Shown: positions 11,869 through 24,784 of the stretch, piece after piece
Layout: each line of letters opens with the position of its first letter
Numbering within the stretch: the stretch's first letter is position 1
Assembly (NCBI GenBank): GCA_012064415.1
Contig: SSNU01000469.1
Location: 1 to 64,000 of the forward strand
From: Gyrodactylus bullatarudis
Lineage: Eukaryota > Platyhelminthes > Monogenea > Gyrodactylidea > Gyrodactylidae
Direction of reading: 5' to 3'
Length of the DNA: 64,000 bases
Program-made: the position numbers and the translations under genes
The notes under the pieces: generated by a model
Database searches by the model: none
What the model was told of the DNA's origin: nothing
Seen by the model: only the letters and a program-made list of their open reading frames with translations

Positions 11869-13916
11869 ATGAATAAGAAACAAGATGACTCACAAACTAA
11901 ACTTACTCGTATTGCTATTGTGAATCAAGACAAATGTAAACCAAAAAAATGTCGCTTAGAATGTAAAAAAGGTTGTCCAATAAACAGATCTGGTAAGTTT
12001 TATATTCCACTTACAAAGTCTTGTTCATTTTATATTTACACTTTATTTAATTTTTCTTACAGGAAAAATGTGTATCGAAGTAGACTCTACCGCGAAAATA
12101 GCAACTATAGCTGAAGAACTTTGTATAGGTTGTGGTATATGCGTCAAAAAATGTCCTTTTGAAGCAATTGAAATTATAAATTTGCCGAGTAATTTAGAGT
12201 CACAAGTGACCCACCGGTATGGTCCAAACTCTTTCAAGCTCCATCGTCTTCCAATGCCTAGACCAGGTCAAGTTCTTGGTCTTGTTGGGACTAATGGTAT
12301 TGGAAAATCTACAGCTATAAAAATTTTATCCGGTAAACTCAAACCAAATCTCGGAAAATTCAAACTTCCTCCAGATTGGACTGAAATTCTTAATTACTTT
12401 AGAGGTTCAGAATTGCAGAACTATTTCACAAAAATTCTTGAAGATAATATTAACGCCTTGGTGAAACCACAATATGTTGATAATATTCCCAAAATTGCAA
12501 CTGGCTTGGTTGAAGCCATGTTGACCAAGAAAAATGATCTCAATAACCAGGATGAAATTTTAAAACTTCTTGATTTAACACATCTCACTTCCAGAAACAT
12601 CAGTGAATTGTCTGGTGGAGAATTGCAGAGATTTGCTTGTGCTGTTGTTTGTGTTCAAAAGGCTGACATTTACATGTTCGATGAGCCAAGCTCATATCTC
12701 GATGTAAAACAAAGACTCCAAGCAGCCGTTGCGATTAGAAAAATGATAAGAGTAAATTTTATTATATTTTGATTTCATATTACAGGATAGTAATTTCATC
12801 ATTGTCGTGGAGCATGACTTGGCCGTTTTGGATTATCTATCTGATTTTGTATGTTGTCTATATGGCGTTCCTGGCGCGTACGGTGTCGTAACTATGCCTT
12901 TCTCTGTTAGAGAAGGAATCAATATTTTCCTCGATGGATACATACCTACAGAAAATATGCGTTTTAGAGATCATGCTCTCAACTTCAAGGTTAGTTCATG
13001 TGTCAATAAGATCCTTATACATTGTGAGAAAATTCATACAATTTGCTCACACATTTTATTGTCCAATTGATTTATTGAATTTTTCATATTTTATTACTTT
13101 GATTAGGTTGTCGAAAGTGCTACAGAGGAAGAGATTAAGCGTTGTCATCACTATGAATATCCAAACATGACAAAAACTTTGGGCTCTTTTAAGCTTACGA
13201 TCGAATCGGGTTCTTTCACTGATTCTGAAATTATTGTCATGTTAGGAGAAAATGGTACTGGCAAGACTACTTTTATCAGAATGCTTGCTGGAAATCTCGA
13301 GCCAGATGCTGGAGTTAAGTGTCCTCCACTTAATGTGAGCTATAAACCCCAAAAAATTAGTCCAAAATCAGAAGTCCATGTCAAAGAGCTTCTAGCACAA
13401 AAAATACAAGCAGCTTTTTGCCTCCCTCAATTCGGAACTGATGTTCTTAAACCACTTGAAATGGAACGTTTATACGATCAAGAAGTCAAGAATTTGTCCG
13501 GTGGTGAATTGCAACGTCTTGCTCTCACCCTGGCTCTAGGCAAACCTGCTGATGTCTATCTTATTGATGAACCTTCAGCATATTTGGATTCAGAACAACG
13601 TCTCCATGCTGCAAAAGTTATAAAAAGATATATTCTTCATGCCAAAAAGACTGCTTTTGTTGTAGAACATGACTTTATTATGGCCACTTATCTTGCAGAT
13701 CGAGTTATCGTATTTGACGGTGAGCCAGGAAAAGATGCTACTGCCAGATCTCCTATTAATATGGTCAGTGGTATGAATACATTCCTCCAGTCTCTAGAAA
13801 TTACATTCCGTCGTGATCCCAACAATTCTAGGCCTAGAATAAACAAGGCCAATTCGGTGAAGGATACGGAACAAAAGAAATCTGGTAACTTTTTCTTCAC
13901 AGATGATCAACCTTAG
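11869..13916 (+). CDS. ABCE1: ABCE1/Rli1 ribosome-recycling iron-sulfur ATPase
   Basis: ABCE1 splits post-termination and stalled ribosomes in the cytosol. All parts are present in order. The N-terminal Fe-S domain has [16 protein letters not shown] and [14 protein letters not shown]1 has Walker [10 protein letters not shown], the signature [10 protein letters not shown] and the Walker B region [10 protein letters not shown] hinge ([19 protein letters not shown]) follows. NBD2 has [19 protein letters not shown] and IDEPSAYLD. The C-terminus is [20 protein letters not shown], very close to vertebrates. Three introns keep the frame: 11993-12062 (70 nt), 12752-12785 (34 nt) and 12990-13106 (117 nt). 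Length is about 600 residues, the usual size. The gene runs tail-to-tail with uL4m. Confidence 0.99.
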
Positions 13917-14143
13917 AATTATCAAGATCATCGAAATCACAAAAATCCCAATGCTAGGAGGAAAAAAAACAAACGATTATTTATTTTGAGTCTAACACTA
14001 TTATTATCCTATTATTATTTCTATGACTTCTTATTCTTAAGGCAAGAATTAATTTGAAATTCTGCTACAAACAAAATAAATATCTTCTAGTACTTGAAAT
14101 TTATTTATCAATCATATTTTTCTGTACAAATATAGCTTCAAGC

Positions 14144-15241
14144 TTAGGATAAGTTTCTTCTGAATTCGTTCAGATCAGGAATTAGTCCTGTAAAATGACG
14201 CTCTCGTTTGATTTCATAGTCACTGTCATCAGATAAATCTCTTTGGGAAAGCCAATTCGGATAGTGAACCGATGAAGAGAACTTGTTATCACATTTATGG
14301 TGATCCAAACTAGTAGAGTTGAAAGCCTCTTCTATTTTTTGCTGAATACATTCCAATGCAGATGGAGTAACGACTAGTTTGTCGTGGTGAATCATTGACC
14401 AAACATTTAGACTCTCAACTGGCATCAGAGTTAGGCCACGTCCAGGATGCATAGCACGTGGTGTGGGATTGGCACCAATCGGAATAGGTCTAGCAGATGA
14501 CCTTTCCGAGATATCATTCTCGATGAAATGCGCATAAGAACTACATGCTGCAATCATTCCAAAATATTTACTTTCTGTCATATTATCATGTATGAATAGT
14601 ACTGATTCTTTCCAATTTTTTTCATCCAAAATTTCTCGCAGCTTCTCGCTTGCTTCCCTGAAAATAGACTGGCTTTTTCTTTCCCAATCTGAGATAAGAA
14701 AATCATCATCATCACTAAAGACAATTTCTTTTGATTGAATCGTCGTGAAGAACTTTTCACATTTAGCTTCAATTTCATCAGAAAATAAAAAAGAATCAAC
14801 AACTTTAAAGTCATCTTGAAGATGTTTAACTGTCAAAGTAGATGTGAGACCCTTGAGCCTTTTTGAGAGAGGCAAAACAGAAAAATAGTTTTGAGGACCA
14901 CGTGGGCCATGGCACTGACCCCCACCAATCCATAGATGAGTCCTTTTATTACCATGACGAGCTTTCCCAAGCCCCTTTTGAGGCCATGGCTTCTTCTGAC
15001 TTCTATATGTAAGATCAGCTCGTGTTGTAATGCATCGCCAGTCAACAACCTTGTAGGTGGCCTGCCATTTTAAATTTTCATGAATTATATCGATACGGGG
15101 TTGAGTACCAAATACTTTTGAAGAGAGACTAATATCATCCGAAACAGAGTGACCAGACTTTAGTGATTGAACAGTAGTAGAGGGGGAGTATGCATGCGAC
15201 AACCTCGATAGGGTTGAGAAGCTCCTAAAACTTTTCAACAT
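14144..15241 (-). CDS. MRPL4: Mitochondrial large ribosomal subunit protein uL4m
   Basis: Single exon, 365 residues. The N-terminus (MLKSFRSFSTLSRLSHAYS) is basic, Ser-rich and lacks acids, as expected for a mitochondrial import signal. The L4 signature lies in the middle: W(R)CITTRADLTYRSQKKPWPQKGLGKARHG, with the glycine-rich loop GGGQCHGPRG that enters rRNA, and SVLPLSKRLKGLTSTL. The C-terminal third is acidic and diverged, and it ends with a tail beyond the usual ~310 residues. ATG 15241 is the first in frame, and UNC50 starts 113 bp away on the other strand. Confidence 0.94.
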   Translation of the reverse strand: MLKSFRSFSTLSRLSHAYSPSTTVQSLKSGHSVSDDISLSSKVFGTQPRIDIIHENLKWQATYKVVDWRCITTRADLTYRSQKKPWPQKGLGKARHGNKRTHLWIGGGQCHGPRGPQNYFSVLPLSKRLKGLTSTLTVKHLQDDFKVVDSFLFSDEIEAKCEKFFTTIQSKEIVFSDDDDFLISDWERKSQSIFREASEKLREILDEKNWKESVLFIHDNMTESKYFGMIAACSSYAHFIENDISERSSARPIPIGANPTPRAMHPGRGLTLMPVESLNVWSMIHHDKLVVTPSALECIQQKIEEAFNSTSLDHHKCDNKFSSSVHYPNWLSQRDLSDDSDYEIKRERHFTGLIPDLNEFRRNLS

Positions 15242-15354
15242 TGTAGATTAATAAAACAACTAAAAAGTCTACTTGATCTTGTTTCAATAAAATGCTTGCT
15301 TAAATCCAATAGACTAATTACCTGAAAATATATAGAGAGAGGACTTAAATTAAA
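15242..15354. promoter_or_regulatory. Divergent promoter region MRPL4/UNC50
   Basis: 113 bp separate the outward-facing start codons of uL4m (-) and UNC50 (+). It contains no supported coding exon. Shared promoter function is inferred. Confidence 0.55.
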
Positions 15355-16241
15355 ATGTTGATCGATGACTATGATTATGATAAAGGAAATTACACTTGTT
15401 TTGAAACCGATTCTAATTCTTACCGAGTAATCCTGACTGCAGCTCAGAAAAGATCCAGATTTTTTCACCGGCTTTTAAACTTTCGTCTTATGGATTTTCA
15501 ATCCGCATATACGCAAATGATTGATCTTTTCATAAGTCCACAAAAAGTCTTTCGTTTTTCTAGATTTCGGAACACTAATCGTTTCCAATTTGCTCGTGAT
15601 GATCCAGCTTTTATGCTGCTCTATATCCTACTCGTCCTACTAACATCTCTTTTTTTCATGTTATCCATAGGATTATCTTTTATTCAAATATGCAAATCTT
15701 TCACTTGGATAGTTTGCATGGACTGTATAGGCTTCAGTCTGATAATGTCAACTCTATTTTGGTTCGTAACAAATCGTTTTCTGGTGAAAAATGTGATGGA
15801 GCTATTCCAGAATACTAGAAACGACATTGAATGGGGATATTGTTTTGACATCCACATGAATGCTACATGTCCTTCATTTTTCCTAATTCATATTATTCAA
15901 TTGCCCTTCTTATTCAGTAATTTTTCTTTATTCATCTTTTTCAGTATTAGACATGGACTCAAAATTATCGACAGCTGTTGGAAATTTAGTTTGGACTGTA
16001 GCTATATTTTACTACATGTACATAACATTTCTGGGATATGCAAGTGAGTAAAACTGATCAACAGGTTTAAAAAGTAAACTGATAAATTTCAAAAATTATT
16101 CCAGTGTTGCGACAAATTAAAAATGCTCACTTATTTCTCCTTCCAATAGTGCCTTTAGTGATTATTTACATTCTATCAATTTATTTCAACTGGTCATTAA
16201 ACAGACTTTTGAATAATTTTTATCGCTGGAGAACCGTATAA
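15355..16241 (+). CDS. UNC50: UNC-50 family Golgi membrane protein
   Basis: UNC-50/GMH1 proteins sit in the Golgi and support Arf-GEF recruitment and nicotinic receptor trafficking. The N-terminal blocks RRLxxFRxMDFxxA, SPQ(K)V(F) and ARDDPAF are present here as RLLNFRLMDFQSA, SPQKVFRFS and FARDDPAFMLL. Several membrane helices follow, then LMSTLFWFVTNRFLV and DIEWGYCFDIHMNA. After a 28-nt intron (15917-15944) comes LDMDSKLSTAVGNLVWTVA, then YYMYITFLGYA. A second intron (~16042-16104) is followed by the final helix, ending FYRWRTV at 16241. The protein is close to 255 residues, normal for the family. A short insertion (NVMELFQN) precedes the DIEWGY motif. Confidence 0.95.
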
Positions 16242-16631
16242 AAAATTTCAATGTGACTTTCAACTTGGAAAATTGTAAAAAAGTCTCTTCAAACTGCATG
16301 TATAATGCGAGAGTGTAAATTCATATCTCTTGTACCAATTTGAATTCAGAGAAATTTTGAAATATATATTTTGAATAAAAATAAACTCTTGTTTGATGAT
16401 AAAATAATTCGTTGAATAAGACCAATGTTGAATAAATTAAGTGGAAATAAATTTCATGACTACTTTTAAGTAGATACAAACACATGTATTTAAATCAAAG
16501 AAATTTCGACTTGGGTCTCATGTTTTGAATTGAGAAAAATAGCATTCATAAGTAAGTTGAAAAAGAACATCGTTTTTAAATTTTTATCAAAAGCATATTC
16601 TTGTTAACAGTAGTTAAATAAAAATAAATAT
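16242..16631. other. Convergent 3' region, no gene seen
   Basis: AT-rich DNA between the UNC50 stop (+) and the symporter stop (-). It has AATAAA-like sequences on both strands and no coding signal. Confidence 0.45.
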
Positions 16632-19291
16632 TTAAATTCTTGCCATCCAGTAGCTACATCGCTTCATCGATCTGCAACTATAAGTGTGATTAGTAAAATT
16701 TTCAAAATATTTCATTATGATAGGGAAATTTACTTCAGTAATTTTGGATTTTACTTCTTCATGATGGTCTCGCCCAAATGGTCTAATATATTTCCACAAT
16801 AGTAGACTGTTGACTTTTGAGCGTTTATTGCCACCTGTATCGTAGATAGCATCAATGTCGATGTACTTTTTTCATTTCTGTTTACTCACCAGTAGCTAGA
16901 GACACAATGATTCCTATCGAGAGTGAAAGAAAAAATCCAATCATTGACAGGTACAAGAAAGAAATATTGTAGAGATTCTCAAGACCAACATAATTATTCA
17001 CAGGATACGGAGAGTTGAGCAGGTTCATAGATCTATTGAGTTTATCACAGGCGAAGTGGTCATTGACCCTTTTCGTCTTTACCTTGGGATAGGAGTATTT
17101 ACCCAAGCCAACCCAAAGTGTTATAGCTGTAGCGATAATTTGGCCAGATAATGACCCCTGTTGATATAAATCATAATTAAAATGGAATGAATTAATCAAA
17201 AATTACTTTAAAATTTCCCTGCGGCACTAGGATGCCTAATGTGAAGACACCCAATACTGGCCCACTCAGCATTCCGAAAAGGCCAAGAGCCGCCTTCAAC
17301 ACAGACCCCATAAAGGAAGATAGATAGGCGAATAAAAGCGTCATCCCTCCAAAGAATAAGCCCAGCAGCTTAGAGGCAATAAATTGCTTTCTTGGACTTA
17401 TTTTGTTAAATAATCCGGGAAATAAATCATTCATTGTCACAGAAACAAGGGAATTTGTTCCTGATGATATTGAACTGGGAGGGGAGAAAAAAATTAGATT
17501 TTAGAAAAATCTTCAAAACTAAGGGATTTTGCAATTTTTGTCAGATGATCTGACTCAGATCCAATAGATTACCTTAAGCCTGCAGATGTGATACCAGCAA
17601 TAAACAGACCCATAATACCAGGAACTTTTTCAAAAGTTTGATAAATGTAATAGGGTAGAATCTGGAAATGAAAATTTTTAGATTTTCATTAAGGTTTGAA
17701 TATTTCCTAGGTTTAAGGATAAGGTTAATTACTTGATCAGTTGCTGATATTGAAGAGTTCATTTTCATGGGATTGCATTCACCATATTCTGCGTACAAGA
17801 CCAAACCAGAAAGAAAGGTGGTCGCTAAAACAAAGTTGAATCCAATAAGACTGCACCAGTATGAGCTATATATGCAATTGGCAAAACTTATTGAACGCGT
17901 CGGATAGAATCTTTTTCCTCAATCAACTCACGCTCTTGCCTGTTTCAAAGTTTTGACGCTAAGAATTCTTTGAACCATTGATTGATTAACACCGAAGACA
18001 ATGAGCCAGGTGAAAAAACTGCCTATGAAGGCTGACCAGAATGAATATGTGACAGTTGGATCTAGTGAGAAGCTGAAAGGAGGTGTCATTATTAATAATC
18101 CAATATCATATGAACATAATTTGAAGAATTAATAGCTTGAAGGTAAGATTTAAAAAAAAATTATATGATACCACTGATAAATACCTAAATGTAAATATTT
18201 TCTGATCAGTGATTAATAAGCATATACAATGTATAATCTACATTGTAGACAATTCAAAGACAAAAGGATTACTTATCAAAGACTATTCTTCCATTATTCT
18301 GTGATATCCTCCAGATATTAGCGAAACCACCATGATCAATGGAACCTCTGATCAGAGGCAGCAAAAGCGCAATGCACATGATGAAAACTTGGAATACATC
18401 CGTCCAAATAACTGCTTTGAGACCACCCTTGAGTAATATTAATTATTAAAAACTTACTAATGCCGTGTAAATGGAGCATGCTAAACCGATTGTGACAACA
18501 CTACCCCAGAGCGTGAATCCAGTAACTTGTGGAATGTTTAGAAATGATCAAATCTACCTTGCGCAATAGCCAAAGAAGGAGCATAGAGTACAACGCCTTG
18601 ATAAACAATCTGAAAAATATGTCATTTTTGCTTTAGCTTGAGTAGAATGCATCAAGATATTTCTTTAAATCAAAATTATTTCAAACAGCTCTACACGCAG
18701 TTTCAGTTCTGATATTTCTGTCTATGCCAAATTTGGGCAAAATTACTACTTTTCATTTTGAATGGAAAATATTTTTTTATTTTATTGTAAGAGAGCGTTT
18801 TAAGACTAGTCAGAGACCTTGAATCATCATGTAAAATATCAGCAAAAACTCACTGTCTGTACAACGAAAATTCCCGAGGCCAATAGCTTTTGTAAATTGT
18901 TGAATCTTAGACTTAAATACTAAAAAAAGGAATATAGATAATCAGTCACACTTGCTTCGTAACACGATGTGATTCCACATTCAAAGAATACTGGAACATA
19001 AATCAGATTGGCAACAAATACGACAAAATTCATGGAAAGAATCAGGTAAAAGTACATGGTACCATTTAAATAAATTTCCACAGGATTACCCAACACTGTA
19101 ATGGCAGATAGATATGTTGCCGTAATGGAAAAAGCTACAGGTATTACTCCAAACGATCTAGTAGCATTCACAAGGCTATTGGCATCCTTTTGATTTCTTT
19201 GTAGAAACATGAAAACTATTCCGATGCCCATTGAAATCAAGATGACTCCACCAAACAATAGGTAGTCAATCCAACTGAGAATCTTTTCCAT
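16632..19291 (-). CDS. Sodium:solute symporter, SLC5 family (monocarboxylate/multivitamin-like)
   Basis: At least seven exons read leftward from ATG 19291. Matching blocks in order are: FSITATYLSAITVLGNPVEIY with FFECGITSCYE (exon 1, to 18952); SLRFNNLQKLLASGIFVVQT; TDVFQVFIMCIALLLPLIRGS; VTYSFWSAFIGSFFTWLIVF with GVNQSMVQR; a Pro-Gly helix block at about 17590-17660; then KAALGLFGMLSGPVLGVFTL (17192-17440); and SLSIGIIVSLATG (16882-17199). The sequence follows SLC5A8/A12/A6 more closely than the glucose branch, so a Na+-coupled monocarboxylate or vitamin carrier is likely. The substrate cannot be told. A short cytoplasmic tail exon ends at 16632. Introns vary from about 43 nt to more than 200 nt. 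Confidence 0.92.
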
Positions 19292-21698
19292 CGCGTCTGT
19301 GAACTATGAAGCCTACCAAGTTTTATTTTTTTAATATACCCTTTAATAATAAATTCCAATTCCTTGCTATGAATAAATTAGAAATCCATTGAAATATCAG
19401 AAATGTATTTAAATTTCTATTCAATGAACTCATTTTATATTCGAATCGTTTAACTCTTCTTTGGATTCATATTGTTTATTTAAAAAGATGAGTCAAATAT
19501 TTATAAGATATTTACTGTCTAAAATTTACCTTTCAGTTTGTTGATGTCTCTAACGCCACTTTAAAATTACTTCTGAGTTACATTGAATTTTGATACGACA
19601 ATCCACTTAAAAAGTTTGAGCAAGTGCTTTGTGAATAAGTAAACTCTCTCTTAAATATCATAGCATCATTTATTTAAATATAAATTATAAAATCAGTTGG
19701 TTACATTCTCAATCAAATGTAAATCATTAGATTATTATATAACAATTTGTGATGGTAAAAATTAAAATTCATTCTCTTCATACAAATTTTATAATCCCTG
19801 TTCGGTTTCGGTACATATTCTGGGATATTGCAGGGTGGATTATGGACACATTCTTCTGTTGTTTTGGGAAAACCTGCAAAATAAATAAGTTTTCTAATTA
19901 TATTTTATATGTGTATGCCAATCAACAACAGAGGTAATAAAAAGACATGTAACTGGACATAAACCCTAAAAATATTTTGGGAAAAAAATCTCCAGTTGGG
20001 CGTGAATATGATCGATGCCTAGATTTCCTTCACACCTTATAAAGTAGGACAGGTATTTTACAGTGAATAAAAGGTTTTCTCCTATTATCTACCATGAATT
20101 ATGACCATAGAAGGGGTCAGGTATAATTTTTTTGTGCATGTAAATTTTATTATTCGAGTACGTGTCTAAATAAAAGGTAATGTACCATGTGAAGCCTATA
20201 GTTAATTAATCAATCAAAATTATTCCAGCTCCCTCAACATTCTCTTGAACACAAATCACTGATATTTTTTACCATTCTACACTGTAATTAATTAAGTCGA
20301 AACTTCTATAATTTTTACCTCCCTCGTGGAATTGATATCAAAAGGAGAGTTAATTTATGCATTTTGAACAGGTTCTCTCATGATTATTGTTTAAACAGAT
20401 ATTCGTACCTTTTCCTATACAACAGAATCAATTTTTGTATTATTTATTGGTGAAGGGACTCCTTCCTCAATCCATTGCGGCTTTTCTTCTTCTCTTTGAT
20501 TTCGATTGGAATACTCCTTCTTCACCTGTAGCAATAAACAATCATAATTGAGTATAGATTTAAAAGATCTATACAAGAAAGATTAAAAAGTAACATACGC
20601 AAGTACATTCAATCGTATCCTTTATAACACAGATAACATTAAGTATACAACCAAACCAGTAAAATAAATTGTAATCATCAATCTTTGTCTTCAAGTTCAA
20701 ATATAAAATAGTTTAGCATTGAAAATGTCAAAAATTTGTCCAGCATGATAAAATTACGTGAATAAATGTAAACATGGTAAAAGGGAAATGTATTTGTGTC
20801 CATTCTGGGAAGGAACGTATCTGTGCATTTATAGATGCGAGGTAATTAAGCAGAACAATACCGCAAAAGAAGTGTTATTTCCAGAGTGCGTTATTATACA
20901 TTATTTGTGTGTGTGTGTGTGTAATAACATGAAGTGAAATCCCCTTAATCATCTTCAACTTTCACCTCAGGAATCATTTTACAGTATTACAGTATTCAGT
21001 TTTGGAAAAAACTGAAGAGGAAAATTAACGCATGCTTTTCCCTGTGTATATTTATGTATGTAGGGCTAGCAAGAAGTGCTGTCATGGAAAGCCTACCATT
21101 TCCCTCTTAATCTGTGTCTCTTACTTTAGAATTGTAATTATTTAATAAATTGTTTAATATTATAATTGTGGACGTGATTTATTTCCTTTCTTCAATCACT
21201 AAGCTTGTTATGTTTTTTTTTCACTTCTTTCATGTATGAAAAAAGGAAAGACCTTCTTCCTTTCAACTATACTAAAAGGTTCTCAAAGAGAGAGATTATC
21301 TTGATGATTTTGTTCCCAAAATACAGTATAGTAGAATTGTGCAAAAGTTGAAATCAGTTCAATGAGTTTAGGGGAAAGATAAAATGACATTCTCCACTAT
21401 ATCTTCATGTATTAATCACTCCAAGAGTAAAAACCTGATTTCTATCTCTAAAACACATGTAAACTGTATGTATAATGAAAGAAAAATAGGGACGATCATG
21501 AGATTAGGGTACCAGATGGGTACACCTGCTAATTTGTAGATTAAACTTTGGAATTATAATCAGTCAAAAACTCTCTTTAGATGACAGGAAAAGATAAAAA
21601 AAAGTTATTTGATTGAATTTTATTACAAATTATGTTTTTTAATATCGCAATAAACATTTTTTTATGGCAAACTCTTGAAAATCTACAAAAACATCAAA
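19292..21698. other. Large intergenic region between symporter and myogenic factor
   Basis: About 2.4 kb of AT-rich DNA with no coding exon I can support. It includes a GT microsatellite. It lies downstream of the myogenic gene and upstream of the symporter, so it may carry the symporter promoter and the 3' UTR of the bHLH gene. Confidence 0.45.
20906..20922. repeat. (TG)n microsatellite
   Basis: Eight and a half uninterrupted TG units lie in AT-rich intergenic DNA. This simple repeat is likely length-polymorphic. Confidence 0.9.
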
Positions 21699-23261
21699 CT
21701 ATTTTAGTGTTACACTTCTCACTTTCTTGTCTTTTCTTGAAGTGGCCGGGATAAAATTGTTGTTATCAAAATTGGAATTCGATTCTTGTATATGTTGTTG
21801 CAGGGCCATGAGTGACATGCCAGAGGGTATAATTCCATTCTGATGTAAAAGATCTTCCAATGATTCAATATAGTCAATAGCATTTCGTAGGATTTCAACC
21901 TTTGGCATCCTTTGATTACTATTTGGACAGGATCGAGATTTTAAGGTTTCAAAGGCTTCATTAACCTTTCTAAGTCTGCGTCGTTCACGCATTGTAGCCG
22001 CTTTGCGCCTGTCTACTTGTTGAGACTTCTTCTTACATGCCTTACAAGCCCATAGTAAACATTGTCCATGACTTCCTGGAGCGATAACATGTTCTTCCTA
22101 TTGATGTAATATAAAAAATATAGAAATGTACATCATGGGAAATTGTTTACTTGGAAAAGAAAGAAAATCTTTACAACTTACTATGTACCTGTCTACCAAT
22201 AGAGGGATAAGAAAGAATAAACTCACATCATGATTGAGGAATGTACACTCTTCATCAAAATCATCGTAATCTTCATCGAGGGCATCCGAGCTAAACTCTG
22301 ATCTCGCTTCATCGCATTTCATTGGTAAGACTAGTTTACTAGATTGAAAAGTTGGAACAACTTTCCCAACTTTTTTATTCGCCTGATTAGGCTCAACTTT
22401 TATCTGATTATTGCTTGAGGTACCTTTGGGAAGTTTTCCCCCTTTGTTACTCTTTTTTGCGTCTTTACAGCTCTTGTTTGTTTTCTTAACTAGCGGAGAT
22501 AATGAAGATAAAGAGTTTTCTGTAGACTGAGTTATAATAAGGGACTCTGTTGGTGAAAATGGCTTATTAATTTGATTAGCCAAGACTGATGATGAGGAAG
22601 GAGGATTTGCATCCAAATTACTACCCAATGAGGGTATCGATGAGGTGCTGGCCACTGAGGAAGTGCTTGACGTATCCATTACTAATTTTGGATTGGTACC
22701 ATTTAACGAACTTGCCTCAGGCGTGTGATATGAATTGTACTGAGAAATATTGTTGTTATTAGTTTGGCTGGTATTATAAATGTTACCGCTGCTAGTGCTA
22801 TTGGTAGTAAAGTTTGTCTGAAAGTAATCTCTAGTGTAAAAGTTATCCTGGTATGTTGTTGGTGGAGTCGAAGAATAGGCTGATGATGACTGGCTTATGT
22901 CATGGAGGTATCTACCACCTTGATTCATATTCTGATAAAAACAAGAAGGGTCTGCTGTTGTTGATGGTTGAGTTTGCCCGGAAGAATGTTCTGAGGATGT
23001 CTGTTGATAAGATGTAGAAGATTCTTGGACTGATGCAACCTGCTCTGGATTTACTGATGTTATTTGGTTAAAGATATTTTGAAATGACTTTCCCTCCGGC
23101 TGTATCATGCCAATGTTTGCGGTATGATAGGGAGAATTTGTCATTGTCTGATGGTTTAACTGAGGCTCTGGGAAATAGTTGTTGAAGAATCCATACGCAT
23201 TCGAATTCATTTGATCAACCATGGGACTTGATTGGACTGGCAAAAGGTTGGATTCAATCAT
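21699..23261 (-). CDS. Myogenic regulatory factor, MyoD/Myf5-family bHLH
   Basis: Two exons: 22227-23261 and 21699-22097, with a 129-nt intron. The second exon starts with the Cys/His-rich MRF block [16 protein letters not shown]. It continues into the basic region [20 protein letters not shown], which contains the Ala-Thr pair of the myogenic recognition code. Helix-loop-helix [20 protein letters not shown] and [15 protein letters not shown] follow. Such factors pair with E proteins, bind CANNTG boxes and switch on muscle genes. Exon 1 is a ~345-residue disordered N-terminus rich in Ser, Thr, Asn and Gln, ending in an acidic run ([11 protein letters not shown]), probably an activation region. 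The C-terminus is short. Compared with vertebrates, basic-helix Ser is replaced by Arg (RRRLRKV). A single MRF gene with wide flanks suggests spaced enhancers. Confidence 0.97.
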
Positions 23262-24389
23262 AAATTAGTACAGTAGTTCTGTAATTAAAAGAAAAATCAA
23301 AGTACATGAAAATATTTGAAACATTTAAAATGTTGACTGTATCTGTGAGAATGTCGATTTTTATGTCCCATTTTTACATGTACATTTGATGAATATTAGT
23401 TTTAGAATAATGATAATACATAATATCTGGCCTTTTTATGTCTAGGTAGGTTTTAGCTTCTTTTATTTTGCTCTTTGTGAAGAAGAAAAACATTGTCTTG
23501 AGAAAAAAATGTCTTCTCAGTATGTACGTATTAGAAATGTAGTAAAGAGAGAAATGCAATAATAATGTATTACATCATGTTACTAGGTTTATAAGTGGTA
23601 TATATTTTATATACGTGTAGAAGAGGGAAGAGGAGGATAAATGTGGAATAGGGTTTACCTTGACAACATTGCATTCTCTTCAAGTATTTATCTCCTTGTG
23701 AGGAGAAAAAAGGTTGGAAGACAGGGTAGGGCCCATGAAAATTGTCAACAGGAGAACACCCATACTCCTATGTTGTATGTAATAAAAATGTGTACTAATG
23801 GATTTTAGGAAATTTCAAAGTGCTGAAATGGGAGGCAACTCGCTTGAATGATTTTTTATACTTCTCATTCACACAAAAGGGTAGTCTGAGTGAAATTTTT
23901 GTGTCATATCGTTTTGTTCCTTAAATAGACAAGCAAGGGGGGTTAATCACCTGGGCAATATAAATTTAGTAAATGAGTGGGATTCCAGAACCCTGGTAAC
24001 TGGTATTAGCTATAGATGCGTGTCAAAAATAAGCATACCATGTCATAGGAACACAGAATCTGGATAAAAAATCATTAGATCGAGGGAACCAAAATCACAA
24101 TTTTTTCCATGTTACTTTGTTAGCCATATTAGGAATTCAATTTCGAAATGCCCACAAGTTATTCAATGGTGGGAGCTGTGTTGAAAAGTTTCATTTTTAG
24201 ACATTCGACAGCCAATAAATTACATGAGTTAACATCTCAAGTAAATAAATAAATCTGTGTATGGTAAAGATTATGTTTTAATAGAATCATCTCAAAGAGC
24301 TGAATTAGATGCTGACCCATCGGCTCATTCGACTAAAAATAAAAATGAAATTTAAGTGGACTTTGGCTTTAGAGCTAAAAGATTCTGAG
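23262..24389. other. Upstream flank of the myogenic gene
   Basis: About 1.1 kb without a supported exon. By position it should contain the promoter of the myogenic factor. I did not find a distinctive element or repeat. Confidence 0.4.
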
Positions 24390-24629
24390 TCATTCCTGGG
24401 GTTTAGGTTCAATTTGATTCATTAATTTCTTCGTTACTGAAGACGACTTCACGACAAACTTCACATTAGAATCAGACCCTTCAAATGTTTGGCGTCTAGT
24501 CGCACCCAGCAATGAATCAGCTGCGATGAACTTGGTTATCAACTGGAACCTGAACCTCAAAAATGATATTTTTTGATTTGATGTAACGAGATTAAATTTC
24601 TAAAATTTTAGTTACCTTTCGAGATACAT
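24390..24629 (-). CDS. Small two-exon protein candidate, 59 residues, unidentified
   Basis: An ATG at 24629 begins a 14-nt exon (MYLE plus two bases). It is followed by a 60-nt GT-AG intron (24556-24615), then one open exon to the stop at 24390. The product is basic, has no cysteine, and contains RFRFQLITKFIAADSLLG and SSSVTKKLMNQIEPKP. The exon is noticeably richer in G+C than its surroundings, and the frame is uninterrupted, which argues for coding. I do not recognise the family. It diverges, 155 bp apart, from the next candidate. It could instead be the last exon of a longer gene. Confidence 0.45.
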
Positions 24630-24784
24630 TCTGAATTTAAGAAAAATGAAGTTTACCTACTCAAAGAAACTTGTAATTTTAGATTTTACTAGCATTAACC
24701 ATTACCCGGTCATCATTAAAACCTTTGAAAATGTATAGTTAACGTGAGATAATAAATACTTGAGTCAGTCAAGATGTATTAAAA

